Shown piece after piece: positions 1 to 10,445 of a stretch of 64,000 nucleotides of DNA. Positions within the stretch are counted from its first letter, which is position 1; each line of letters opens with the position of its first letter. A program made the position numbers and the translations under genes. Origin of the DNA: Pseudomonas saliphila (GTDB taxonomy: Bacteria > Pseudomonadota > Gammaproteobacteria > Pseudomonadales > Pseudomonadaceae); NCBI RefSeq assembly GCF_008638345.1, contig NZ_VTVA01000005.1, positions 62,001 through 126,000 on the forward strand, written 5' to 3'. Below the pieces are notes generated by a model that worked only from the letters and a program-made list of their open reading frames with translations, made no database searches and was not told where the DNA came from.

Positions 1-232
1 CGGCAGCAAACCCCCACCAAAAATCCCGCTAAGTATAAAGACCCTGCCTAACCAAAGCTACTCAAGCACTTGAATATTTCGGGGTATCCGCTTCATCCGG
101 CCGCAGTGACAATCAGTCGCATTTGATTCGCATCCCGAACAGGAGCGGCGCTTTGCGGCCACGCGCCTTCTGCGATTTCCGAGGCTCACTCCCCCTGCCC
201 CTCCCACGGCCGGGCACCTCGAAATCTGAGCA

Positions 233-262
233 ACAAAAAAGGCGCCTGAGCGCCTTTTTTGT
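233..262 (-). terminator. Rho-independent terminator after gap
   Basis: The stem GGCGC-CTGA-GCGCC is flanked by A6 on one side and T6 on the other, so it can end transcription in both directions. It lies 12 bases beyond the gap stop codon on the minus strand. The 230 bases to its left hold no gene that I can recognise. Confidence 0.9.
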
Positions 263-273
263 CAAACCGCTGT

Positions 274-1719
274 TCAGCCCTTCGACGGAAATGCCGGTGG
301 GTTCACATTGGCCAGATCTTCAAGAATCCGTACAACCTGACAGCTGTAACCGAATTCGTTGTCGTACCACACGTACAGGATCACGCGATTGTCATTGCAG
401 ATAGTGGCTTCAGCATCCACTACGCCAGCATGGCGGGAACCGACAAAGTCGGTGGAAACCACTTCCAACGAGTTGGTGAAGTCGATCTGCTTGTGCAGGT
501 CGGAGTGCAGCGCCATGTGGCGCAGGTAGTCATTCACCTCGTCACGGTTGGTGCTGCTCTTCAGATTCAGGTTCAGGATTGCCATCGAAACGTTAGGGGT
601 GGGCACCCGAATCGCGTTCCCGGACAGCTTGCCTTCCAGTTCCGGGAGCGCCTTGGCCACGGCTTTGGCGGCACCGGTCTCGGTGATCACCATGTTCAGC
701 GCGGCGCTTCGACCACGACGATTGCCCTTGTGGAAGTTGTCGATCAGGTTCTGGTCGTTGGTGTAGGAATGCACCGTCTCGACGTGACCATTCTCGATAC
801 CGTACTTATCGTTGATCGCCTTGAGCACCGGCACGATAGCGTTGGTGGTACAGGACGCAGCTGAAATAATCTTGTCTTCAGGGGTGATGGCAGCGTGGTT
901 GATACCATGCACGATATTCTTCAGATCGCCCTTGCCCGGCGCGGTCAGCACGACCTGTGAAGCGCCCGGACATTTCAGGTGCTGGGACAGACCTGCTTCG
1001 TCACGCCATACGCCGGTGTTATCGACGACGATAGCGTCCTTTATGCCGTACTGGGTGTACACGACGCTGCTTGGGTCGCTGGCGTAAATGACCTGGATCA
1101 CATTGCCGTTAGCTGTGAGCGTATTGCTCTCTTCATCAATGGTGATGGTGCCCTGGAATGAGCCATGCACGGAGTCGCGGCGCAGGAGACTGGCGCGCTT
1201 GGCCAGGTCATTTGCCGCACCCTTGCGCACGACGATCGCGCGCAGACGCAGACCGTCACCAGCGCCGGTCTTCTCGACCATAATGCGTGCGAGCAGACGA
1301 CCGATACGACCGAAACCATACAGCACCACATCACGCCCTTCGCGACGCGCACCTTTCTTGCCGATGACTTCAGCCAGCTCATCACGCAGAAAGGAGTCCA
1401 GGTCATCGCCACCGGCAGCGCGGAATTTATTCACCAGACGGCCGAGATCGATCGATGCCGGCCCCAGATCCAGGTCCAGCAGCGCCTTGATAACCGGGAA
1501 GGTGTCATGCACTGACAACTCGTTATCATCAATCTGACGAGCGAAACGGTGAGATTTGAGCAGACTGATAACAGAACGGTTCACCAGACCGCGGCCATAG
1601 ATTGAGGTCACCACGTTGTTCTCGCGGTACAGCCGACCGATCAGCGGAATCATCGCCTCAGCGGTGGCTTCTCGTTCAGTCCAGGCTTCCAGGCATTGAT
1701 CGTATTGGGCTTGAGTCAC
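274..1719 (-). CDS. gap: Glyceraldehyde-3-phosphate dehydrogenase, long N-terminally extended form
   Basis: The enzyme oxidatively phosphorylates glyceraldehyde 3-phosphate with NAD(P) in central carbon metabolism. The 481-residue protein has about 130 extra N-terminal residues, then a Rossmann motif GFGRIGR (135-141) and the catalytic cysteine in SAASCTTN (Cys290). Ordinary GAPDH is about 335 residues; this long form is the one found beside mfd in pseudomonads. The start is GTG with GGAA seven bases upstream. It is divergent from mfd, with 163 bases between them, and ends at a strong terminator. Whether it runs mainly in the glycolytic or gluconeogenic direction cannot be told from the sequence. 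Confidence 0.93.
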   Translation of the reverse strand: MTQAQYDQCLEAWTEREATAEAMIPLIGRLYRENNVVTSIYGRGLVNRSVISLLKSHRFARQIDDNELSVHDTFPVIKALLDLDLGPASIDLGRLVNKFRAAGGDDLDSFLRDELAEVIGKKGARREGRDVVLYGFGRIGRLLARIMVEKTGAGDGLRLRAIVVRKGAANDLAKRASLLRRDSVHGSFQGTITIDEESNTLTANGNVIQVIYASDPSSVVYTQYGIKDAIVVDNTGVWRDEAGLSQHLKCPGASQVVLTAPGKGDLKNIVHGINHAAITPEDKIISAASCTTNAIVPVLKAINDKYGIENGHVETVHSYTNDQNLIDNFHKGNRRGRSAALNMVITETGAAKAVAKALPELEGKLSGNAIRVPTPNVSMAILNLNLKSSTNRDEVNDYLRHMALHSDLHKQIDFTNSLEVVSTDFVGSRHAGVVDAEATICNDNRVILYVWYDNEFGYSCQVVRILEDLANVNPPAFPSKG

Positions 1720-1882
1720 GGTGTTTCCTTCCAGGTCTTGGGAGCTAAAGGGCCAATATTATGCGTTTCGCGGGCAGGAGAGGCAATCATCCTTGGAAAA
1801 AGCCGACAGACTAGAACAGTCCATGTCGGACAGACCGTACCAGACGGCGTTACACTAGCGCTTTTCCTGATGGACCCCAAGC

Positions 1883-4800
1883 ATGCCCGCCAGTCAGACG
1901 ATTTTACCCCTCGAAAAGTTCAACATTAATAGTGGCAAAGTTGCGTGGGGCCGGCTCGAGGGCGCGGCGCGCGCCCTGGCGATTGCTGAAGCGGCGAGTC
2001 GGCACCAGGGCCTTAGTCTGGTCATTACGCGGGACACCGCAATGGCCGATCGCCTCGAGCGTGAGCTGCGCTTCTTCGCACCCCATCTGCCCGTGCTCAC
2101 TTTTCCCGACTGGGAAACCCTGCCCTATGATCGCTTCTCACCACACCAGGACATCATCTCTCAGCGTTTGAAAACGCTCTACCAGCTGCCCCAGGTCAAT
2201 CAGGGCATTCTCGTCGTCCCGATGACCACCCTGCTCCACCGCATTCCGCCGCGCCCGTTCCTCGGCGGTTCGGTACTGATGATGGAAACCGGTCAGCAGC
2301 TGGATATCGACCGCATGCGTATGAACCTCGATGCCGCCGGTTACCGCTGCGTGGATACGGTCTATGAACATGGCGACTACGCCGTACGCGGTGCGCTACT
2401 GGACTTGTTCCCGATGGGCAGCAAACTGCCCTACCGGATCGACCTGTTCGACGATGAGATCGAGACACTGCGGACCTTCGATCCGGAAACCCAGCGCTCT
2501 ATCGATAAGGTCGAGCGAATCCACCTGCTTCCGGCCCGTGAGTTCCCGCTGGACAAGTCCGCTCTCACCGGCTTTCGCGCGCGCTTTCGCGAACGTTTCT
2601 CGATTGACCATCGTAAGGTACCGCTTTACCAGGACATGTCCGAAGGCTTGATCCCGCCGGGCATCGAATACTACCTGCCGCTGTTTTTCGAGGAACTGGG
2701 AACGCTGTTCGACTATCTCCCCGACAATACGCTGCTATTCAGCGAGCCGGGGATCGAAGCCAGCGCAGAGCAATTCTGGAATGATGTGCGCTCGCGCCAT
2801 CAGGACCAGAGCTTCGACCCGACCCGCCCTCTGCTTCCGCCCGCAGAGCTGTTTCTGACGGTGGAAGACTGCTTCGCCCAGATCAAAGCCTATCCGCGCA
2901 TTGTCTGTCATACCGAAGAGGTAGCGCCTGGCGCCGGTCGCAGCAACCTGCCCTGCGAGGCGCCACCCGAGCTGCCGCTGGACAATAAGCGTGAGCGCCC
3001 GCTGGCGGAACTGGAAAGCTTCCTGCAGGCTTTCGCCGGCCGCGTGCTGTTCACGGCGGATTCGGCCGGGCGCCGGGAAGCCCTGCTCGAACTGCTGTCG
3101 CGCATCGACATCAAGCCGGAACAGTTTGATACCTGGCATGGCTTCACCCAGTCCCAGAGCCCGCTCGGCATTATCGTAGCGCCGGTGGACCAGGGACTGG
3201 TCGTGACTGAGCCGGCGGTTGCGCTGATATCCGAGACCCAGCTGTTCGGCAAACGCGTCATGCAGCGCAGGCGGCGCGGCAAGGTCACCGACCTGGGCGA
3301 TGCGGTGATCCGCAACCTCACCGAACTGCGCGAAGGCGCGCCGGTGGTACATATCGATCACGGTGTCGGACGTTACTGCGGCCTGGTCAATCTGACGATC
3401 GAGGATCAGGAAGCAGAATTTCTCAAGCTGCTCTACGCCGACGAAGCGACGCTCTATGTGCCGGTATCGAACCTGCACCTGATCGCCCGCTACACCGGCT
3501 CGGAAGATGAAAACGCCCCGTTGCACCGGCTCGGCTCGGAGCAATGGCAGAAAGCCCGACGCAAGGCTGCTGAACAGGTGCGTGACGTGGCGGCCGAGTT
3601 GCTCGATGTCTACGCGCGACGCGCAGCGCGCATCGGCTTCAAATTCAGCGAGCCCGAGCATGACTACGAGGCGTTCGCCGATACCTTCCCGTTCGAGGAA
3701 ACGGCGGACCAGCAGGCAGCCATCGAGGCCGTCATCAAGGACATGACCGGCGGTCAGCCGATGGATCGTCTGATCTGCGGCGACGTCGGTTTCGGCAAGA
3801 CCGAGGTGGCCATGCGCGCGGCGTTCGTCGCAGTACACAGCGGCAAACAGGTCGCGGTCCTGGTACCAACGACATTGCTGGCTCAGCAGCACTTCAACAG
3901 TTTCAGCGACCGCTTCGCCGACTGGCCCGTCAAGGTCGAGGTTATGTCGCGCTTCAAGTCCGCCAAGGAGATGAAATCCGCCGTCGCCGAACTGGGTGAC
4001 GGTAAGGTCGACATCATGATCGGCACCCACAAACTGCTGCAGCAAGACATCAGTTTCAAGGATCTGGGGCTGGTGATCATCGATGAAGAACACCGCTTTG
4101 GCGTTCGCCAGAAGGAACAGTTCAAGAAGCTGCGCAGTGAAGTGGACATCCTGACCCTGACCGCCACACCGATTCCGCGAACCCTGAACATGGCAATGTC
4201 GGGCATGCGCGATCTGTCGATCATTGCCACGCCGCCGGCCCGCCGGCTTTCGGTCAAGACCTTCGTCATGCAGCAGCAGCCCGCCGTACTCAAAGAGGCG
4301 ATCCTGCGCGAATTGCTGCGTGGCGGGCAGATCTACTATCTGCACAACGAAGTACAGACAATCGAAAAGTGTGCAGCCGACTTGGCCGAACTGGTACCCG
4401 AAGCGCGCATTGGCGTCAGCCACGGACAGATGCCAGAACGCGCGCTGGAACAAGTGATGCGTGACTTCTATCACCGGCGGTTCAATATCCTGGTCACGAC
4501 AACCATCATCGAGACAGGCATCGACGTCCCCAGCGCCAACACCATCATCATCGAGCGCGCCGACAAGTTCGGCCTGGCTCAATTGCACCAGTTGCGTGGC
4601 CGGGTCGGCCGCAGCCATCACCAGGCCTACGCCTACCTGCTCACCCCCCACGGCAGAAAAGTCACCGGGGATGCGGAGAAGCGCCTTGAAGCCATTGCCA
4701 TGGCGCAGGATCTCGGCGCCGGTTTCACCCTGGCGACCCACGATCTGGAAATTCGCGGAGCTGGCGAGCTGCTCGGCGATGGCCAGAGCGGACAAATTCA

Positions 4801-5368
4801 GGCGGTTGGTTTCACGCTGTATATGGATATGCTGGAGCGCGCGGTCAAAGCGATCCAGAGCGGCAAGGAACCGTCACTGGACAAGCCGCTCGGTGGTGGA
4901 CCGGATATCAACCTGCGTCTGCCAGCCCTGATACCAGACGACTATCTGCCGGACGTACATACCAGACTGATCCTCTACAAGCGCATCGCCAATGCCAACG
5001 ATGAGGATGCATTACGCGACCTGCAGGTAGAGATGATCGATCGCTTCGGCCTGTTGCCAGGACCGGTGAAGACCCTGTTCCGGGTTACCTCGCTCAAATT
5101 GCGTTGCGAGCCGCTGGGGATCTCCAAGGTCGATGTGGGGCCGGAACATGGCAGGGTCGAGTTTGCGGGTGAAACCTCAGTCGACCCACTGGTACTGGTG
5201 CGCCTGATACAGGACAATCCCCAGCGCTATCGACTGGAAGGCGCCACCATGTTTCGTTTCAATGCGCCGATGGCTAATGCTGAGCTGCGGCTCAATACGG
5301 TCGAAGCGCTTATCGAACGGCTGGAGAAGCCGCCGATCGAACCGAAAGCCAAAGGAAAACGCAAATGA
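1883..5368 (+). CDS. mfd: Transcription-repair coupling factor Mfd
   Basis: Mfd is an ATP-driven translocase that removes RNA polymerase stalled at DNA lesions and recruits UvrA. The 1161-residue protein is full length for the family. It has an N-terminal UvrB-like region, the RNA-polymerase-interacting segment around HIDHGVGRYCGL (about 490), Walker A GDVGFGKTE (about 633), the DEEH box VIIDEEHRFG (about 731), helicase motifs through HQLRGRVGRS (about 910), and the C-terminal TRCF domain. Its stop overlaps the start of the next gene by four bases (ATGA), so the two are probably translationally coupled. Confidence 0.98.
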   Translation: MPASQTILPLEKFNINSGKVAWGRLEGAARALAIAEAASRHQGLSLVITRDTAMADRLERELRFFAPHLPVLTFPDWETLPYDRFSPHQDIISQRLKTLYQLPQVNQGILVVPMTTLLHRIPPRPFLGGSVLMMETGQQLDIDRMRMNLDAAGYRCVDTVYEHGDYAVRGALLDLFPMGSKLPYRIDLFDDEIETLRTFDPETQRSIDKVERIHLLPAREFPLDKSALTGFRARFRERFSIDHRKVPLYQDMSEGLIPPGIEYYLPLFFEELGTLFDYLPDNTLLFSEPGIEASAEQFWNDVRSRHQDQSFDPTRPLLPPAELFLTVEDCFAQIKAYPRIVCHTEEVAPGAGRSNLPCEAPPELPLDNKRERPLAELESFLQAFAGRVLFTADSAGRREALLELLSRIDIKPEQFDTWHGFTQSQSPLGIIVAPVDQGLVVTEPAVALISETQLFGKRVMQRRRRGKVTDLGDAVIRNLTELREGAPVVHIDHGVGRYCGLVNLTIEDQEAEFLKLLYADEATLYVPVSNLHLIARYTGSEDENAPLHRLGSEQWQKARRKAAEQVRDVAAELLDVYARRAARIGFKFSEPEHDYEAFADTFPFEETADQQAAIEAVIKDMTGGQPMDRLICGDVGFGKTEVAMRAAFVAVHSGKQVAVLVPTTLLAQQHFNSFSDRFADWPVKVEVMSRFKSAKEMKSAVAELGDGKVDIMIGTHKLLQQDISFKDLGLVIIDEEHRFGVRQKEQFKKLRSEVDILTLTATPIPRTLNMAMSGMRDLSIIATPPARRLSVKTFVMQQQPAVLKEAILRELLRGGQIYYLHNEVQTIEKCAADLAELVPEARIGVSHGQMPERALEQVMRDFYHRRFNILVTTTIIETGIDVPSANTIIIERADKFGLAQLHQLRGRVGRSHHQAYAYLLTPHGRKVTGDAEKRLEAIAMAQDLGAGFTLATHDLEIRGAGELLGDGQSGQIQAVGFTLYMDMLERAVKAIQSGKEPSLDKPLGGGPDINLRLPALIPDDYLPDVHTRLILYKRIANANDEDALRDLQVEMIDRFGLLPGPVKTLFRVTSLKLRCEPLGISKVDVGPEHGRVEFAGETSVDPLVLVRLIQDNPQRYRLEGATMFRFNAPMANAELRLNTVEALIERLEKPPIEPKAKGKRK

Positions 5369-5919
5369 AAACACCCGTCTCTCGCTTGCACGCCATGCTG
5401 TTTCTGCTGATGTGCAGCGTGACATCCCTGGCCAGCGCACAGGACTACATCGTCGAAGTCGTGTTGTTCACCCAACCGAGCAGCCGTATCGTTGCGGGCC
5501 CAGCCCCGGAACTGGACTGGAAAGCTGACGCGGCCGAACTGGACAGCACCACACGGAGCAACGTGCGCCCCATTGATGACTCCCGCCATCGCCTGGCAAA
5601 CGAAGCCAGAAAGCTGTCCGCCCAGGGGTCCAGGATTCTGTTTCACCAAGCCTGGACTCAGCCCGCCGGCACGCCGGTCGCCGTAACCAAAGGGGAAGAC
5701 CTGACTGGCTTCGATTTGTATCCAGTGCAAGGCGTAGTCAGCCTGAGCCGTGACAACACGCTGGAGGCCAACGTCGCCTTCTGGGTTAATCACGAAGCAG
5801 CCTCGATGGATAGCGAGCCGGTCAGCGAACGCTTGAAACAGAGCCGCCGCCTGCGCCCTGACGAAGTTCACTACCTGGATCATCAAAGCCTGGGAATGCT
5901 GATTATCGTTAGCCGCTAG
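5365..5919 (+). CDS. CsiV-family predicted periplasmic protein
   Basis: This 184-residue protein has a signal peptide (hydrophobic core MLFLLMCSVTSLASA, cleavage near residue 25). The mature part fits the CsiV/DUF family: a start of the type YIVEVVLF, a central RILFHQAW block, and a C-terminal EVHYLDHQSLGMLIIV block. CsiV of Vibrio is a peptidoglycan-binding partner of the muramidase-like growth factor system; the role in pseudomonads is not established. It overlaps mfd by four bases. A large non-coding stretch with repeats follows. Family assignment is fairly sure, function is inferred. Confidence 0.75.
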   Translation: MKTPVSRLHAMLFLLMCSVTSLASAQDYIVEVVLFTQPSSRIVAGPAPELDWKADAAELDSTTRSNVRPIDDSRHRLANEARKLSAQGSRILFHQAWTQPAGTPVAVTKGEDLTGFDLYPVQGVVSLSRDNTLEANVAFWVNHEAASMDSEPVSERLKQSRRLRPDEVHYLDHQSLGMLIIVSR

Positions 5920-5932
5920 ACTAAAAGTTGTC

Positions 5933-6209
5933 GGCGACTCCAATCTCCACCGCGGAGCGAGGCGGCAGGGTTGCGCTGACCGTCCGATGACATGGATGTC
6001 ATCGTCGAGCTTACAGGGACGTACTTGCAGCGTGTCAGCGCGGCCCTGTCGCCTCGCGGAAGCTAGCTCAAAACTCATAAATATTGTGCTGCGATTCTGG
6101 AGCTCAGCGCCCGCCAACTGTCAGTGATTGCGCAAGACGCCGTGAACCCGTCCCTGGGGGCTTGACGAAAACATCCCTGTTTTCAACACTTGCTCCACCC
6201 TGACAGCCG
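5933..6209. repeat. Structured intergenic repeat, copy 1
   Basis: This is the first of two tandem, similar copies of about 270 bases. It contains nested inverted repeats: CTCC/GGAG at 5945-5957; 14-base arms GCGAGGCGGCAGGG (5957-5970) and CCCTGTCGCCTCGC (6044-6057); an inner near-perfect palindrome CGATGACAT-GG-ATGTCATCG (5985-6004); and a distal hairpin GAAAAC-N6-GTTTTC (6167-6184). No plausible open reading frame covers it. It may be a structured RNA, a MITE-like or REP-like element, or both; it is not a named family that I can assign with confidence. Confidence 0.8.
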
Positions 6210-6268
6210 ACGGACTCGATCAGGCATAGATGCGGCAGCGAGATTAGAACCGATTTCAAGAACTGGCC

Positions 6269-6532
6269 GGCAACTCCAATCTCCGTGGCGGAGCGAGGCG
6301 ACAGGGTTGCGATGACCGTTCGATGACATGGATGTCATCGCCGAGCTTACAGGGACGTACTGGCAGCGTGTCAGCGCGGCCCTGTCGACTCGCGGAAGCT
6401 AACTCACAACTCACAAATGCTGCGCTGAGACTCCGAAGCTAACCGCCCGCCAGCGCAAGACGCCGTAAACCCATCCATAGGGGCTTGGAGAAAACATCCC
6501 TGTTTTCAACACTTGCTCCACCCTGACAGCCG
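6269..6532. repeat. Structured intergenic repeat, copy 2
   Basis: This is the second copy, with its start offset 336 bases from copy 1 and a small deletion (about 13 bases) in its distal half. The same elements recur: arms GCGAGGCGACAGGG (6293-6306) and CCCTGTCGACTCGC (6380-6393), the palindrome CGATGACAT-GG-ATGTCATCG (6321-6340), the run GAGCTTACAGGGACGTACT, and the AAAACATCCCTGTTTTC hairpin. Substitutions separate the copies, so the duplication is not recent. It ends 24 bases before the 3' end of the methylthioinosine phosphorylase gene. Confidence 0.8.
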
Positions 6533-6556
6533 CGGAAGCAGACTTCAGATCACCGC

Positions 6557-8301
<1,745 letters not shown>

Positions 8302-8358
8302 TCCTATTACTCCTGCCTAACAAATAAGGTAATGACGCAAATCCAACCGCCGGGATGA

Positions 8359-8844
8359 TTATTCAGCAATCTCAACCTTGCAACCGATCGGGGTCATATC
8401 GAAAAGCGCGACGATATCGACACTGCGCAGCCGCACGCAGCCGTGTGACAAGGCCACGCCCATGGGTTGATCATCGCCGGTACCATGCAGATAAATGTAA
8501 CGCCGCTGGGAGTCGCAGTTTCCGCCCCGATTAAAGCCGGGCTGCTCGCCACACAACCAGAGGATGCGCGTCAGAATCCAGTCGCGCTTGGGATGCTGAG
8601 CGGCAAGTTCAGGCGACCACACTTCGCCAGTAGGACGTCTGCCAATGAATACTGCCCCCTGGGGCTGACCACCACCAATGCGCGCGCGCACCCGATGCAG
8701 GCCGCGCGGCGTGCAACCGCTGGCATTCTGCTCGCCTGGCCCACTGAGTGCGGTCGAAACGGGAAACGTGCAAACACGCTGACCGGACGCATATCCGGTC
8801 AGCTGTTGCGAAGAAAGCGATATGTGGATCAGATCCAGTTGCAT
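8359..8844 (-). CDS. L,D-transpeptidase (YkuD domain) without a signal peptide
   Basis: The 161-residue protein is nearly all a YkuD catalytic domain. The motif YIYLHGTGDD precedes SHGCVRLRSVDI, which gives the catalytic His and Cys. Enzymes of this class form 3-3 crosslinks or attach proteins to peptidoglycan in the periplasm. I chose the ATG at 8844 with AGGGG six bases upstream; a GTG at 8868 is possible but adds no signal sequence. It sits just upstream of nagZ, on the same strand, with 57 bases between them. The lack of an export signal is odd for this class. Confidence 0.88.
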   Translation of the reverse strand: MQLDLIHISLSSQQLTGYASGQRVCTFPVSTALSGPGEQNASGCTPRGLHRVRARIGGGQPQGAVFIGRRPTGEVWSPELAAQHPKRDWILTRILWLCGEQPGFNRGGNCDSQRRYIYLHGTGDDQPMGVALSHGCVRLRSVDIVALFDMTPIGCKVEIAE

Positions 8845-8900
8845 GCACGCCCCTGCAAAAGTGCACACGATAACGGATCAGGAGGCGGGAGGTAAGCCCA

Positions 8901-9584
8901 TCACGCGGTTTGCAGGCGTCCTTCGGGCGGCGCTGCGCGCCCTGCCGTACTGCCTTCGGCACGCATACCCGCGGCCAGGAAAGGCACCATCAGCCGGAGC
9001 ACACGGTCCACACCAAGATGCACACCAAATTCAGCCTCCGCGATGGCCCTGAGCGCCTTCATACTGGACATGGTGAAGGCGGCGCTACCGAGCATGAAAT
9101 GCACCCGCCAGAACAACTCATCGGGCGGTAGTTGCGGCGCAGCGCGGTACACCAGCGCCATGTAGCGCTGAAATACCTTGCCGTAGACTTCGCCCAGATA
9201 TTTGCGCAAATGCCCCTGACTCTGACTGAAAGCCAGGCCCAGCAGCCGCATGAATATGGACAAGTCATTACCGCTGCGCGGTTTTACCGTGAGCACCTGG
9301 CTGACCAGCATCTCGAGAAGCTCTTCAAGACTGGGATCAGCGTCTTCGGCAGCTTCCTGACGACGATCGAGCTCCCGCTCAAGACTCGAGACAAACGGAT
9401 CAAGGAACCGCACGAATACCGCCTGGATCAACGCTTTCTTGGAACCGAAGTGATAATTGACCGCTGCAAGGTTTACCCCCGCCTTGCTGGTGATCAATCG
9501 TAGGGAGGTTTCTGCAAAGCCTTTTTCAGCAAATGATTGCTCGGCTGCATCGAGAATTCTTTGAACAGTATCAGAATGGGCCAT
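8901..9584 (-). CDS. psrA: TetR-family fatty-acid-responsive regulator PsrA
   Basis: PsrA represses fadBA and its own gene, activates rpoS in pseudomonads, and is released from DNA by long-chain fatty acids. This 227-residue protein has the TetR helix-turn-helix in its first 55 residues (SLRLITSKAGVNLAAVNYHF) and matches pseudomonad PsrA closely through GSKKALIQAVF. I start at ATG 9584 (MAHSDTVQRILD), as in homologues; the frame is open for 15 more residues upstream. It is divergent from lexA, and an operator-like palindrome lies 26 bases before the start codon. Confidence 0.94.
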   Translation of the reverse strand: MAHSDTVQRILDAAEQSFAEKGFAETSLRLITSKAGVNLAAVNYHFGSKKALIQAVFVRFLDPFVSSLERELDRRQEAAEDADPSLEELLEMLVSQVLTVKPRSGNDLSIFMRLLGLAFSQSQGHLRKYLGEVYGKVFQRYMALVYRAAPQLPPDELFWRVHFMLGSAAFTMSSMKALRAIAEAEFGVHLGVDRVLRLMVPFLAAGMRAEGSTAGRAAPPEGRLQTA

Positions 9585-9609
9585 CTGGATTCCAAGGACG
9601 CCAACAGGT

Positions 9610-9631
9610 GTTTGAAACATACGTATCAAAC
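9610..9631. promoter_or_regulatory. Putative PsrA operator upstream of psrA
   Basis: The sequence is a palindrome, TTTGAAAC-AT-AC-GTATCAAA, with outer arms GTTTGA and TCAAAC and a core GAAAC-N4-GTATC. The published PsrA box is (G/C)AAAC-N2-4-GTTT(G/C), so one core base differs. Its place just upstream of psrA fits autoregulation. The identity is inferred from the motif. Confidence 0.65.
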
Positions 9632-9760
9632 GGCAGAGCTGTCAAGTGCCTCCCGAGGATCACTGCGGAAAGGCAAATCCCTGATGCAACTAGCGTTCTA
9701 AACAACCTGCAGGGACGATGCAAGCTTTTGAATACTGGCAAGCTTGTACTGACCAGTTAA

Positions 9761-9776
9761 CTGTATATAATCACAG
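9761..9776 (+). promoter_or_regulatory. LexA (SOS) box 1 of lexA-sulA
   Basis: CTGT-N8-ACAG with an AT-rich centre (ATATAATC), an exact match to the gammaproteobacterial SOS box. It lies 31 bases upstream of the lexA start codon. Confidence 0.92.
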
Positions 9777-9779
9777 CTA

Positions 9780-9795
9780 CTGTATAAAAAAACAG
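9780..9795 (+). promoter_or_regulatory. LexA (SOS) box 2 of lexA-sulA
   Basis: A second exact CTGT-N8-ACAG (centre ATAAAAAA) starts 19 bases after the first, so two LexA dimers could bind about two helical turns apart and repress lexA-sulA tightly. Confidence 0.9.
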
Positions 9796-9806
9796 GCACC
9801 AATTGA

Positions 9807-10415
9807 ATGCAAAAGCTAACCGCACGGCAGCAGCAGATCCTTTCCTTTATCAAGGATTACATGGATGCCCACGGATATCCGCCGACCCGTGCGGATATCG
9901 CCCGGGAAATCGGTTTCAAATCGCCGAATGCAGCTGAGGATCATCTGCGCGCCCTCGCCCGCAAAGGGGCCATTGAGATGATACCCGGTGCATCGCGCGG
10001 CATTCGCTTGCCAGCTGACATGCTTAACGCTGCCGACGATCGTTTGCCGGTCATAGGCCAGGTGGCCGCCGGCGCACCGATTCTGGCGGTCGAGAACATT
10101 GAAGACCATTGCCGGGTCGATCCGGACTTCTTCCATCCCAGGGCCGACTACCTGCTCAAGGTCAAAGGCATGAGTATGAAGGATATCGGCATTTTCGATG
10201 GCGATCTGTTGGCTGTTCACCGTACCGCCGAAGCACGCAACGGTCAGGTGGTTGTCGCACGCATCGGTGATGAGGTCACTGTAAAACGCTTCATGAAAAA
10301 AGGACGCAAGGTGTCGCTGATCGCGGAGAACCCCGAGTTCGCGCCGATTGACATTGACCTTGCCGAACAGGAATTGATTATCGAAGGATTGAGCGTCGGC
10401 GTCATACGCCGCTAG
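9807..10415 (+). CDS. lexA: SOS response repressor and self-cleaving protease LexA
   Basis: LexA represses DNA-damage genes and cleaves itself when stimulated by RecA filaments. The 202-residue protein has the winged-helix DNA-binding domain (1-70; [20 protein letters not shown]), the cleavage site Ala88-Gly89 in GQVAAGAP, catalytic Ser123 in KGMSMKD and Lys160 in DEVTVKRF. Two SOS boxes lie immediately upstream. sulA follows after 30 bases and is probably in the same operon. Confidence 0.98.
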   Translation: MQKLTARQQQILSFIKDYMDAHGYPPTRADIAREIGFKSPNAAEDHLRALARKGAIEMIPGASRGIRLPADMLNAADDRLPVIGQVAAGAPILAVENIEDHCRVDPDFFHPRADYLLKVKGMSMKDIGIFDGDLLAVHRTAEARNGQVVVARIGDEVTVKRFMKKGRKVSLIAENPEFAPIDIDLAEQELIIEGLSVGVIRR

Positions 10416-10445
10416 TCATCTATCGTTCATACCAGGAGTTGACCT

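Noticed and set aside
1-232. Possible gene at the left edge
   Set aside because: Short open frames exist, but none has a ribosome site, a recognisable sequence or a clear start; nothing can be supported there.
2735-4795. 686-residue open frame antisense to mfd
   Set aside because: It is a frame shadow caused by high GC at third codon positions. The protein resembles no family, while the opposite strand encodes full-length Mfd with all motifs.
5227-6117. Minus-strand frame running through mfd's end, the CsiV-like gene and repeat copy 1
   Set aside because: Two well-supported plus-strand genes and a structured repeat occupy the region; the frame has no ribosome site or recognisable domain.
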